The translations under genes were made by a program, and so were the position numbers. DNA of 47,739 nt, taken from positions 1 through 47,739 of the forward strand of contig CAYVUV010000373.1 in NCBI GenBank assembly GCA_964455095.1. The letters are read 5' to 3'. The stretch comes from CAYVUV01 sp964455095. Its GTDB lineage: Bacteria > Desulfobacterota > Binatia > HRBIN30 > CADEER01. Of this stretch, positions 1-8,565 are shown one piece after another (within the stretch, counting starts at the first letter, position 1; each line of letters begins with the position of its first letter). The notes below the pieces were generated by a model. The model was not told the origin of the DNA and searched no databases. It saw only the letters and a program-made list of their open reading frames with translations.

Positions 1-662
1 AGCGCGGCGCCCGGGTGGCCATGAACGTCGTCGTCGGCGAGGCGGCGCGCCGGCGCGAAACGCCGGTGCTGTCCGCCGACATGCAGTACCTCATCTTCCG
101 GCCGTACTGGAACGTTCCGCGCGGCATCACGCGGCGCGAAATGCTGCCGCTCCTGCGCCGCGATCTCGGCTACCTGGCCAAGCAACACCTGCAGATCGTC
201 GCGCCCGGCACCGGCGTGTTGCCGGCGACGCAGGCGAGTGTCGACCTGGTCGCCGCCGGCGCGGCCCGCCTGCGCCAGCAACCGGGCGAGCACAACTCGC
301 TCGGCCTGGTGAAATTCATCTTCCCCAACCCGAGCAACGTCTACCTGCACGACACACCGTCCAAGCAACTCTTCGGCCGCAGCCGGCGCGATTTCAGCCA
401 CGGCTGCATTCGCGTCGCCGACCCGCCGGCTCTGGCCGAGTTCGTGTTGCAGGGCCAGGGCGACTGGACCCGCGAGCGCATCGCCGAGGCCATGAACGGC
501 CGCGACGACCGCCGCGTCAACCTCGACCCGCCCGTCCCCGTCTACCTCCTCTACGCCACCGCGGTTGTCGACGACGACGGCGACCTGCACTTCTTCCGCG
601 ACATCTACGGCCACGACGCCCGGCTGCTGGCGCTGCTGGCCAAAGGGTATCCGTATCCGTAG
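1..662 (+). CDS. L,D-transpeptidase, YcbB/LdtD-like (5' partial)
   Basis: This is the C-terminal part of a YkuD-fold L,D-transpeptidase, a periplasmic enzyme that makes 3-3 cross-links in peptidoglycan. The reading frame (from base 3) is open to the left edge, so the true start is outside the window; GTG at 15 and ATG at 21 are internal. The catalytic signature SHGCIRV is at bases 394-414, with the nucleophile Cys codon at 405-407. The preceding VVVG...TPVLSADMQYLIFRPYWNVP stretch and the following helical region match large YcbB-type enzymes rather than small ErfK/YbiS types. In that family an N-terminal export signal and a PG-binding domain normally precede this part; here they would lie upstream. 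The product is confident, the subfamily less so. Confidence 0.88.
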   Translation, partial: RGARVAMNVVVGEAARRRETPVLSADMQYLIFRPYWNVPRGITRREMLPLLRRDLGYLAKQHLQIVAPGTGVLPATQASVDLVAAGAARLRQQPGEHNSLGLVKFIFPNPSNVYLHDTPSKQLFGRSRRDFSHGCIRVADPPALAEFVLQGQGDWTRERIAEAMNGRDDRRVNLDPPVPVYLLYATAVVDDDGDLHFFRDIYGHDARLLALLAKGYPYP

Positions 663-680
663 CGACCGTGGAAAGGTCCA

Positions 681-780
681 GAACCCTTCGACGGGCTCAG
701 GGTGAGCGGATGAAGAGACCTTCGAATTAGAAAGAGACAGAGGCGGGCTCCGCTCATGCTGAGCCCGTCGAAGCACGGGG
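681..780. repeat. Inverted-repeat element, copy 1
   Basis: Two arms face each other: CCCTTCGACGGGCTCAGGG-TGAGCGG at 684-709 and CCGCTCATGCTGAGCCCGTCGAAGCA at 750-775, separated by about 40 AT-richer bases. The same arms recur at 7613-7728 and 23339-23419. The right arm contains an ATG that opens a frame into the P450 gene, which would give a false upstream start. The element looks like a dispersed REP/MITE-type palindrome; no coding capacity is seen. Confidence 0.8.
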
Positions 781-851
781 CGGGGATTCTTCGAACGCGC
801 GGCCAACCGGGGCTGGAACTTTGCCCGCGCTTCCCCTACGGTGCCGGGCCC

Positions 852-2030
852 ATGAGCGCTTCCGACCGACCCGACATTCGACTGGTGGACGGCCACTTCT
901 GGGCTCGCGATCCGCAGGACGAGCTGACCTGGATGCGCGCGCACGCGCCGGTGTTCTGGGACGAAGCGGGCGGCGTGTGGGGCATCACGCGCTACGAGGA
1001 CGTGCTCGCCATCTCAAAGGATCCGGCGACGTTCTCGAACGCCGGCGGCATCCGGCCGGACAACGCGCCGCTGCCGTACATGATCGATCTCGACGATCCC
1101 GAGCACAAACGGCGGCGCAATCTGGTGAGCAAGGGGTTCACCCCGCGCCGCATCGCCGACCGCGAGCCGCGCATCCGCCAGGTGGCAGTCGAGCTGGTCA
1201 GGCGGGCGCGGGCCAAAGGCAGCTTCGACTTCGTCAACGACCTGGCGGCCTGGCTGCCGCTGATCGCCATCGGCGACATGCTCGGCGTCGACCCCGACCA
1301 CTACCCGCAGCTGCTCGAATGGTCGGACACGTTGCTGCGCGGGACGGGGGGCGGGCCGGAAGCGATCGCGCAGGCCGCCGCGGCGTACATGGCGTACAAC
1401 AGCTATCAGCGTTCGGTGCTGGCGGATCGGCGCGCCAAGGGGCCACAGGAGGATCTGGTCAGTATCCTGGCGCACGGCGAGATCGACGGCGACCGGCTCG
1501 ACGACGAAGCGATCTTGGCTGAATCGCTGCTGCTGCTCATCGGCGGCGACGAGACCACGCGCCACGTCATGACCGGCGGGATGTACCAGCTGCTGCGCCA
1601 TCCGGAGCAGCGCGCGCTGTTGGCCGGCGCGCCGGAAAAGATTCCGACAGCCGTCGAAGAGATGCTGCGCTGGGTGACACCCATCCGCAACATGGCGCGC
1701 ACCGCGACGCGCGATGTGACGCTGCGCGGTGAGACCATTGGCGCCGGGCAAAAGCTGCTGCTGCTCTACCCGTCCGCCAACCGCGACGAGCGCGTGTTCG
1801 CCGACCCCTTTCGCTTCGACGTCGCGCGCGCGCCCAACCCGCACCTGGCCTTCGGGCAGGCGGCGCACTATTGCCTCGGCGCCAACCTGGCGCGCCTCGA
1901 GCTGCGCGTGTTCTTCGAGGAGGTGCTCGCGGGCCTGCCGACCTTGCGGCTCGCCGGTGAGGCACCGCCGCGGCTGCGCGTGGCCAACTTCGTCGTCGGC
2001 TACGAGCAGCTGCCGGTCACCATCGACTGA
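852..2030 (+). CDS. Cytochrome P450
   Basis: A 392-residue class I soluble P450 monooxygenase that would hydroxylate a hydrophobic substrate using electrons from a ferredoxin. Visible motifs are the I-helix oxygen-activation motif GGDETT near residue 230, the K-helix EMLR, and the heme loop FGQAAHYCLG with the thiolate Cys at residue 341. The segment MIDLDDPEHKRRRNLVSKGFT (split here by wording only) resembles the sterol and fatty-acid CYP124/125/142 group, so a terpenoid or steroid-like substrate is possible but not shown. I chose ATG 852 because the in-frame ATG at 756 lies inside the repeat element and adds 32 residues unlike P450 sequence. No ferredoxin or reductase gene lies nearby. Confidence 0.9.
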   Translation: MSASDRPDIRLVDGHFWARDPQDELTWMRAHAPVFWDEAGGVWGITRYEDVLAISKDPATFSNAGGIRPDNAPLPYMIDLDDPEHKRRRNLVSKGFTPRRIADREPRIRQVAVELVRRARAKGSFDFVNDLAAWLPLIAIGDMLGVDPDHYPQLLEWSDTLLRGTGGGPEAIAQAAAAYMAYNSYQRSVLADRRAKGPQEDLVSILAHGEIDGDRLDDEAILAESLLLLIGGDETTRHVMTGGMYQLLRHPEQRALLAGAPEKIPTAVEEMLRWVTPIRNMARTATRDVTLRGETIGAGQKLLLLYPSANRDERVFADPFRFDVARAPNPHLAFGQAAHYCLGANLARLELRVFFEEVLAGLPTLRLAGEAPPRLRVANFVVGYEQLPVTID

Positions 2031-2178
2031 CCGGCTCGCCGCGGCAAGGCGGCAGACCGCACGGCAGCCGTATTCTGCCGGATGCGAAGAGATTGCTGTA
2101 CAGATGCCCCCCGCCGCGTGCTACACGCCGAGATGGCGTCGGACACACGCCAACACCATCAGCAACCGGGGGGAGATC

Positions 2179-4161
2179 ATGGGGCGGCATTCGTTCATCA
2201 TCGCGTTGGTTCTCTGCAACGTCACCGCGGCGGCGGCGCAAATGCAGGTCGTCTCCACGAGCCCGACCAACAACGCCACCGCCGCGACCACCGCGAGCGT
2301 GTCGGTCACCTTCGATCGCGCGGTCAACACCGGTACCGTCACGGCCGCGACCTTCCGCGTCTTCGGCCGCGTCAGCGGCACCAAGAGCGGCACGCTGACG
2401 TTCTCGAACGCCGACCAGACCGTGACGCTGAACCCCACCGAGGATTTCGCCGCCGGAGAGACCGTGCTGGTCAATCTCTCGCACGACATCATCGGCGCCG
2501 ACACGGTGGCGCTGCGCAGCGCCGGCTATGCGTTCTACTTCGGCACCGCGACCCAGCCGGCCGGGCTCAACTTTCAGCAGATCGACGTAATGTCGAACCG
2601 CGGCTCGACGCCGCAGACGCGCATCTACGGCGCCATGTCGTCCGACCTCAACCACGACGGCTACGCCGACCTGACGACCGTGAACGAGGTCAGCTCCGAT
2701 CTGCGCGTGTTCCTCAACAAAGCCGACGGCACCGGGTTGTACTTCCCGTACTTGACGCCGCCGCGGGCGATCGGACTGGAATCGAGTCCCAACGAGCCGG
2801 CCGACTTCGATAACGACGGCGACACCGACATCTGCGTCTCGTCGACCGACGACGACAGCATCTGGATCGCGCTCGGCAATGGCAACGGGACCTTCGCTCC
2901 GGCGCAGGAGGTTGCGGCCGGCGACCAGCCGCACGGTATCGCCGTGCTCGACGTCGACGGCGACGGCGACCTCGACATCGTCAACGTCAACAACGGCACC
3001 AACGACCTCTCGCTGTCGCTCAACAACGGCAGCGGCGTCTTCGGCGCCGTGTCGTTCTTCGACAGCGGCCTCGACGGCGAGTACGGCCTCGGCACCGGCG
3101 ACTTCAACGGCGACGGCATCAGCGACCTCGTCGTCGGGGCCAACAACGGGCAGCAGGTGCGCACGCTGCTCGGCAACGGCAACGGCACGTTCACGCCGGC
3201 CGCCGCGCAAAGCTCCGGTGGTTGGACCTGGGTCGTGGTGACGGGTGACATCAACGGCGACGGCGATCTCGACGCCGCGGCGGCCAATAGCTTCAGCGGC
3301 AACGTCGGCATTCTGCTCGGCAACGGCGACGGCACCTTCGCCGCGCCGTCGACGATCGGCATCGGCTCGCACCTGCCGTCAGTCGATCTCGGCGATCTCG
3401 ACGGCGATGGCGACCTCGACGTGGTCGCCTCCAGCTTCGGCGGCGGGTTCTGGCGCGTCTTCACCAACAACGGCAGCGCCACGTTCACGTTCGACCAGGA
3501 GATCACCGCTCCCGACAACCCCTCGTGCTCGATCCTGGTCGACTTCGACAACGACGGCGACCTCGACATGGCCCTCACCGATGAGATCGCGGACGTCGTA
3601 GTGCTGATGAAGAACGGCCCGGTGTCGCCGTTGCCGTGTCCCCCGACGCCTGCAGGCAGCTGTCGCCTCCCCGCGGTCGGCGGCAAGGCGACGCTGAAGA
3701 TGAAGGCGGGCGCTTCGCCGAATAGCCATCAGGTCCTCTGGAAGTGGCTGAAGGGCGACGCGACCACCAAGCTCGAGTTCGGCAGTCCGCTCAGTGCCGA
3801 CGACTACACGCTCTGCGTCTACGACAACAACGTCCTGATCTCGGCGGCGACCGCGGAAGCCGGCGGCACGTGCCCATCGGCCGACTGCTGGAGCGACGCG
3901 TCGACCGGATACCGCTTCAAGGATCCCGCCCGCGATCCGTTCGGTGTGCAGAAGATCCTGCTCAAGGAAGGCACTGCTGGAAAAGCGAAGATCCTCTTCC
4001 TCGGCAAAGGCGGCAGTCTCGACACGCCGGACCTCAGCAGCGTGAGCGGTCCGATCGACGTGGAGCTGCACAAGAGCTCCGGCGGCGTCTGCTGGGGCGC
4101 GACGTACAGTGCGCCGTTCGTGATCAACGACGGCGAGAATTTCAAAGACAAGGCCGATTGA
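2179..4161 (+). CDS. Secreted FG-GAP/VCBS-repeat protein with Cys-rich C-terminal domain
   Basis: A 660-residue exported protein. Residues 1-22 form a signal peptide ending in AAAAQ. Residues about 24-115 look like an SbsA-type Ig-like domain (STSPTNNATAATTASVSVTF). About seven FG-GAP/VCBS repeats follow, each with a calcium-type loop such as DFDNDGD, DVDGDGD, DFNGDG, DINGDGD and DLDGDGD, predicting a beta-propeller. The last ~170 residues are a separate domain with conserved Cys and Trp (VLWKWLKG, YTLCVYDN, GYRFKD, GVQKILLKEG, CWGATYS) that I recognise as recurring in Binatota-like genomes, with no assigned function. GGGGAGA lies just before ATG 2179. The gene heads a run of three exported proteins and is probably surface-exposed or adhesive. 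Confidence 0.8.
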   Translation: MGRHSFIIALVLCNVTAAAAQMQVVSTSPTNNATAATTASVSVTFDRAVNTGTVTAATFRVFGRVSGTKSGTLTFSNADQTVTLNPTEDFAAGETVLVNLSHDIIGADTVALRSAGYAFYFGTATQPAGLNFQQIDVMSNRGSTPQTRIYGAMSSDLNHDGYADLTTVNEVSSDLRVFLNKADGTGLYFPYLTPPRAIGLESSPNEPADFDNDGDTDICVSSTDDDSIWIALGNGNGTFAPAQEVAAGDQPHGIAVLDVDGDGDLDIVNVNNGTNDLSLSLNNGSGVFGAVSFFDSGLDGEYGLGTGDFNGDGISDLVVGANNGQQVRTLLGNGNGTFTPAAAQSSGGWTWVVVTGDINGDGDLDAAAANSFSGNVGILLGNGDGTFAAPSTIGIGSHLPSVDLGDLDGDGDLDVVASSFGGGFWRVFTNNGSATFTFDQEITAPDNPSCSILVDFDNDGDLDMALTDEIADVVVLMKNGPVSPLPCPPTPAGSCRLPAVGGKATLKMKAGASPNSHQVLWKWLKGDATTKLEFGSPLSADDYTLCVYDNNVLISAATAEAGGTCPSADCWSDASTGYRFKDPARDPFGVQKILLKEGTAGKAKILFLGKGGSLDTPDLSSVSGPIDVELHKSSGGVCWGATYSAPFVINDGENFKDKAD

Positions 4162-4181
4162 GCGACCAAGGGGGAATGGAA

Positions 4182-5501
4182 ATGACTTCGCTACGTGGCC
4201 GATGGTTGACGGCGGGCACCGTGCTGCTCACGCTCCTGCTGCTGCCGGCCTGGAGCCAGGCGAAGGAGGACGGTATCGACAGCACGGTGTTCGGAGCGGT
4301 CGGCTGTCCGCTCTGCCACTTCGGCGGCACGGTGCCGAGTGTGGTGCTCGATGGACCGAGCACCGTGACCCCCGGCAATACCTATGAGTACACATTGACC
4401 ATCACCGGCAACCCGCTGCAGACGCACGGCGGGCTGAACGTCGCCGCATCGGATGGCGTCCTTTCGCTCGGCGGCGCCCTTGCCGCCAACACGCAAACGG
4501 TTGCCGGCGCGGGCGGCCGCGACGAGATCACGCATACGGCGCCCAAAGCCGGCGACGTCAGCAACGTCATCGAGTTCAGCTTTCAGTGGACGGCGCCCGC
4601 CTCGTTCACCAGCGAGACGCTGTCGGCCTGGGGTAACGCGGTGAACTTCACCGGCACGCCCGGGGGCGACAACGCCGCCTTTGACTCGCTCGAGATCGTT
4701 CCCGACGGACTGACTCCGTGCGGCGACGCGACGGCACCCGACCCTGTCCTGACCACCAGCGATGCCGAACAGCGCTGCGAGGCGACCGTCGGCAAGGCGG
4801 GCTTTCTGTACCTCAAGCAACACGTCAAGGCGGCGCAGCACTGCCTGAAAGCGTTCCAGAGCGGCGATCTCGCCGGCGATCCGCTCGACCTCTGCGTCGG
4901 CAGCGCCAGCGTGCCGCCGACTGACGGCACGACGGCAGGTAAGCTCGCCAAGGCGGAGGCGAAGCTGCGCGCGCTGCTCTCGGCAGACTGCCCCACCGCC
5001 GTCGTCGCGCCGCTCGACTTGTGCGCCGACACGCAGAGCGGGCTCGGCGACTGCCTGCTGCAGACGCACCGCCAGCGCGCTCTCGATGCGGTCGTCGCTC
5101 AGTACGGCGCGCCGGCCGTGCTCGGCGACCCGGGTGTGGCCAAGTGCCAGTCCCGTCTGGCCGGCGCGGCGCTCAAGTACATCTCGGCCCACCAGCGGGC
5201 CAGCCAGAAGTGCCTCGACGCGCGCAACAAGGACGGTACGCCGCTTCTCGGCGCAAACACTCTCTGCATCGGCGAGCTGATCGGCGGGGTCGCCACGGCA
5301 CCGACCGACGAGAAGGCGGCGGAAAAGGTCGCCAAGGCCATCACCAAGCTGACCGACAAGATTACCGACTCATGCACAGACCCGCAGGTCGCCGCGCTCG
5401 GCGCCTGCGGCACGACACGCGCGCAACTCATCCAGTGTCTCACGTGTGCGCATACGACGACGGTGTTCGAAGCGATCGCCGACGAGTACGGCGGCGACTG
5501 A
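4182..5501 (+). CDS. Exported choice-of-anchor-V-like protein with Cys-rich helical repeats
   Basis: A 439-residue exported protein. A signal peptide (LLTLLLLPAWSQA) is followed by GCPLCHFGG, which contains a CxxCH sequence, and a beta domain of about 130 residues beginning SVVLDGPSTVTPGNTYEY; this resembles the Reelin-like choice-of-anchor V domain, where a CxxCH start is common. The second half holds two or more helical Cys-rich units (CEATVGKAGFLYLKQH..., KCQSRLAGAALKYISAHQR...) with regularly spaced Cys that may form disulfides. Start 4182 fits the AAGGGGG at 4168-4174 better than ATG 4176. It lies 20 bases after the FG-GAP gene and 44 before the lipase gene, so the three are probably co-transcribed. 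The function is unknown; a single CxxCH does not prove a cytochrome. Confidence 0.72.
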   Translation: MTSLRGRWLTAGTVLLTLLLLPAWSQAKEDGIDSTVFGAVGCPLCHFGGTVPSVVLDGPSTVTPGNTYEYTLTITGNPLQTHGGLNVAASDGVLSLGGALAANTQTVAGAGGRDEITHTAPKAGDVSNVIEFSFQWTAPASFTSETLSAWGNAVNFTGTPGGDNAAFDSLEIVPDGLTPCGDATAPDPVLTTSDAEQRCEATVGKAGFLYLKQHVKAAQHCLKAFQSGDLAGDPLDLCVGSASVPPTDGTTAGKLAKAEAKLRALLSADCPTAVVAPLDLCADTQSGLGDCLLQTHRQRALDAVVAQYGAPAVLGDPGVAKCQSRLAGAALKYISAHQRASQKCLDARNKDGTPLLGANTLCIGELIGGVATAPTDEKAAEKVAKAITKLTDKITDSCTDPQVAALGACGTTRAQLIQCLTCAHTTTVFEAIADEYGGD

Positions 5502-5545
5502 GTCCGACGACAATTCCGCGCACCGCGCGCGGCAGGGGGGGTTCG

Positions 5546-7594
5546 ATGGATCGCAGACTCAGTTGGCTGGGCCTTGGGGTATTGCTGTGCGTCATCGGTT
5601 GCGGCAACGGCGACGATGACGGCGGCGCGCCGCCAACGGCGACGGCCGTCATCGCAACCGCCACCGCGGCGCCGACACGTACGGCCACAAGCCCTGCCGC
5701 GACGGCGACCGCGACCGCGCGGCCGCCCACCGCGACGGCAACCGTCACGGCCACCGCTACCGCCACCTTCACCGCCAGCCCGACGGCGACCAACACGCCC
5801 ATCCCCGATAGCGCCGAGGCGCTGTTCAGCCTCGACGCCGCCGATACCGACAACCCGTTCCCCAGCGATCGCCTGCTCGACCAGAGCGGTTTCGTCCACA
5901 TGACCGGGGCGCAGCTCAGCGTCATCCTGCCGCCCGAGGCAAAGTACGACAAGGCACGCACCTACTTCGACACGGTCGCCGGGCAACTCGGCGCGCTGCG
6001 CGGCTTCAGCACGTTCGCCCCGATCCGCGTGCGCTTCGACCGCGCCGTCACGGTGGCGACGGCGGAGAACCCGAACGGTATTCTCGTGCTGCGATTCGAC
6101 AACCCGTCGGTTGCGGCGCCGATCCGCGTCGCCGCGGTCACGCCCGACATCGCCGCCGACTACGCGCTGGAGATCCAGCCGCTGGTACCGCTCGAGCCCA
6201 AGACGCGCTACGTCTACGTCGTCACCACCGCGGTGCGCGACGCCGCGGGCCAACCGGTCCACGCCTCGTCCGAGCTCGCGGCCGAGCTGCACGGCGACGT
6301 CGAGCTGTCCGCCTGGCGCGCGGCGCTCGACCCGATCCTCGCCGCGCTGGGCGAGGAGCGCGGCATCGGCATCGACGACATCGCGGCCATCGACTATTTC
6401 ACCACCGAGGCGACGACCGACGACCTGCTCGCCATCCGCGACCTGTTTCTCGACGGGACGTTGCCCCCGGCCGATCCGGTCTTCGAAGACTCGCCGGTCC
6501 CCGGCCTCGTCACCGGCGTCTTCCCCGAGGGCACGCCCGAGTTCACGGCGTTGATCGGCGCGACCAGCGGCACGGTCGCGGCGGTCGCGGTCGGCAGCTT
6601 CCCGTCCTACGACTTCCGCTCCGGCCCGCAGTCCGGTTTCGACCCGGCGCGCGTCAGCGGCGCCGTCACCCCCTCGATCAACCATCTCGATTTCTACATG
6701 ACCATCCCCAAAGCGCCGGCTCCTGCCGGCGGCTATCCGATCACCATCTTCGGCCACGGCCTCGGCCAGAGCGGCCGCGACGCGCTCACCGCCGGCACGC
6801 TCTTCGCCGGCGAGGTCCCGTCGATCGTGATCGGCATCTCGGCGGTCGAGCACGGGCTGCGCGGCAGTGTGCTCGACTTCTTCAACCTCGAGAACGGCTT
6901 CGCCACCCGCGAGCACTTCCGCCAGACCATTGCCGACATGATGCAGCTGGTGCGCATGATCGAGCACACCGACGTGCCGCCCTTCGACCGGGTCGACAAG
7001 AGCGACATCCGCTACTTCGGCATCTCACTCGGCGGCATCATGGGCGCGCTGCTGATGCCGTTCGAGCCCGACATCCCCATCGCCATGCTCAGCGTTCCCG
7101 GCGGCGGCCTGCCGGCGATCATTCGCTCCAACCTGATCGGCGGGATCATCCTGCCGCTGCTGACGACCGTCACCGGCGTGCAGAGCAGCGACCCGTTCTT
7201 CCCCATTCTCTTGCACCGTTTCATCGAAACCTCGCAGTGGATCATCGACGCCGGCGACCCGATCAACACCGCTGCCTATCTGATCGACCCCGAGCGCCGC
7301 TTGCCCGGCGTGCCGGCGAAGACCGTGCTCGTGCACGAGGGCATCTTCGACAACGTCGTGCCCAACAACACCACCGACGATCTCGCGCGCGCCATCGGCC
7401 TGGCCGATCTCAAAGCGAGCCACGGCTGCAGCAATTCGAACGGCTGCAGCGGCATCTGGCGCTTCATCATGGATGACTACGGCGGCGGCGAAGGCCATCT
7501 GGTCACCTTCTTCGTCCCCGAGGCGCGCGCGCAGGCGATTCACTTCCTCGACAGCGCGGGGCAAGAGGTGCTCGACGCCGGCCCGCTGCCCTGA
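5546..7594 (+). CDS. Lipase-like lipoprotein, VolA/Pla-1/cef type
   Basis: A 682-residue lipoprotein predicted to hydrolyse lipids outside the inner membrane. The lipobox VIGC falls at about residues 16-19. It is followed by a ~60-residue Thr/Ala/Pro linker of TATAT-like repeats, then a domain starting near residue 92 (LFSLDAADTDNPFPSDRL) typical of the bacterial virulence-factor lipase N-terminal family. The alpha/beta hydrolase part shows the oxyanion region ITIFGHGLGQSGRD and the nucleophile elbow GISLGG with Ser494; a C-terminal His, as in EGHLVTFF, is a plausible third triad member. A GGGGGG run 6-11 bases upstream serves as the ribosome site. The low-complexity linker probably extends the catalytic domain through the cell wall or outer membrane. 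Confidence 0.82.
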   Translation: MDRRLSWLGLGVLLCVIGCGNGDDDGGAPPTATAVIATATAAPTRTATSPAATATATARPPTATATVTATATATFTASPTATNTPIPDSAEALFSLDAADTDNPFPSDRLLDQSGFVHMTGAQLSVILPPEAKYDKARTYFDTVAGQLGALRGFSTFAPIRVRFDRAVTVATAENPNGILVLRFDNPSVAAPIRVAAVTPDIAADYALEIQPLVPLEPKTRYVYVVTTAVRDAAGQPVHASSELAAELHGDVELSAWRAALDPILAALGEERGIGIDDIAAIDYFTTEATTDDLLAIRDLFLDGTLPPADPVFEDSPVPGLVTGVFPEGTPEFTALIGATSGTVAAVAVGSFPSYDFRSGPQSGFDPARVSGAVTPSINHLDFYMTIPKAPAPAGGYPITIFGHGLGQSGRDALTAGTLFAGEVPSIVIGISAVEHGLRGSVLDFFNLENGFATREHFRQTIADMMQLVRMIEHTDVPPFDRVDKSDIRYFGISLGGIMGALLMPFEPDIPIAMLSVPGGGLPAIIRSNLIGGIILPLLTTVTGVQSSDPFFPILLHRFIETSQWIIDAGDPINTAAYLIDPERRLPGVPAKTVLVHEGIFDNVVPNNTTDDLARAIGLADLKASHGCSNSNGCSGIWRFIMDDYGGGEGHLVTFFVPEARAQAIHFLDSAGQEVLDAGPLP

Positions 7595-7612
7595 TGAAAC
7601 AACACCCAAAAC

Positions 7613-7730
7613 CCTTTGACAGGCTCAGGGTGAGCGGAAGGAAGCCCTCCGTCATACAAGGAAGAGAGCTTGTCGAATGGAGCCTTTGAATTGAGGGGGG
7701 AACCGCTCATGCTGAGCCCGTCGAAGCACG
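7613..7730. repeat. Inverted-repeat element, copy 2
   Basis: The left arm CCTTTGACAGGCTCAGGGTGAGCGG begins at 7613 and the right arm CCGCTCATGCTGAGCCCGTCGAAGCACG lies at 7703-7730. It has the same orientation as copy 1 and sits between the convergent lipase and GT2 genes, where it could also act as a terminator. The internal 65 bases differ from copy 1. Confidence 0.8.
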
Positions 7731-7751
7731 CGGTGGGGTCTTCGACCGCTC

Positions 7752-8423
7752 TCACCGCAACCGCAAGATCAGCCCCAGCACGACGAGGATGATGCGCACG
7801 GTATCGCGCCACGGCCGGTAGTGGCTGAAGCGCTCGTCGATCGGCGGGTAGTAGACACGCACCGGCACGGAGCGGATCGGCACGCCGGCGCGCGCGGCGC
7901 GGATCAGCACTTCGGTCTCGAAGGCGAAGTGCCCGGCGCGGGCGCCGAGGGCGAGCGTGGTGGCGAGCGGATAGACGCGAAAGCCGGACTGCGTGTCGGG
8001 CAGGGCCTGCCCCGAGGCGATCTCGACCCAGCGATTCGCAAAGCGGTTGCCGAACAGCTTCATCGGCGCCACGGTGCCCGGCTCGATCTGGCGCGCGCCG
8101 ATGATCAGCGCCGCGGGCTCGCGCTGCGACGCCTCGAGCAGGCGCGGCATCTCGTCACTCAGATGCTGCCCGTCGCCGTCCATGGTCAGCACGCGCCCGA
8201 CGCCCCGGTTGGCCAGCGCGTCCATGCCGGTCTGCAGCGCCGCCCCCTTGCCGCGCGGCGATGCGTGGCGCACCACCTCGGCGCCGGCCGCCGCGGCGCG
8301 CTCGGCCGTCGCGTCGGACGAGCCGTCGCTGACCACGAGCACGAGATCGGCAAAGCGCCGCGCCCCCTCGACGACGGCGCCAATGGTCGCGGCGCAGTCG
8401 AGGGCCGGAATCAGGACGGCCAG
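7752..8423 (-). CDS. Family 2 glycosyltransferase (start uncertain)
   Basis: A GT-A glycosyltransferase of about 220 residues, of the dolichyl-phosphate-sugar-synthase-like type, which would transfer a sugar from a nucleotide donor to a lipid or glycan acceptor at the inner membrane. It shows VVSDGSSDAT, GKGAALQTGM, the metal-binding MDGDGQH and DTQSGFRVYP, and ends in a hydrophobic segment IILVVLGLILRLR. The first beta strand (AVLIPALDCAATIGAVV) is encoded up to about 8423, yet that stretch has no ATG, GTG or TTG; the first GTG (8342) would cut the Rossmann strand off. The frame stays open to a stop at 8535-8537. A CTG start at 8423 or a sequence error near the start is possible. It diverges from the acyltransferase gene. 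Confidence 0.8.
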   Translation of the reverse strand: MAVLIPALDCAATIGAVVEGARRFADLVLVVSDGSSDATAERAAAAGAEVVRHASPRGKGAALQTGMDALANRGVGRVLTMDGDGQHLSDEMPRLLEASQREPAALIIGARQIEPGTVAPMKLFGNRFANRWVEIASGQALPDTQSGFRVYPLATTLALGARAGHFAFETEVLIRAARAGVPIRSVPVRVYYPPIDERFSHYRPWRDTVRIILVVLGLILRLR

Positions 8424-8565
8424 CGCGCCGCCCCCGGCTGCCGGGTTTCCGGCCCGCCCAATTGAAGTACGCTGCTCGATCTGTATGCTCCTGCGCAGGG
8501 CGTTTTTCGCGCCCGCGCTGGGGGCTTTACACTCTCACCGCGTGTCTGCAAGCGCCACCCGGATT

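Noticed and set aside
756..851. N-terminal extension of the P450 from ATG 756
   Set aside because: The first codons lie in the dispersed repeat and the 32 residues do not resemble P450 sequence.
2780..3580. Tandem GACGGCGAC-like repeats suggesting a repeat array or CRISPR
   Set aside because: They encode the Asp-rich FG-GAP loops in one continuous frame and have no regular spacer length.
5630..5800. Low-complexity ACGGC/ACCGC tract as a satellite repeat
   Set aside because: It codes for the Thr/Ala/Pro linker of the lipase-like lipoprotein.
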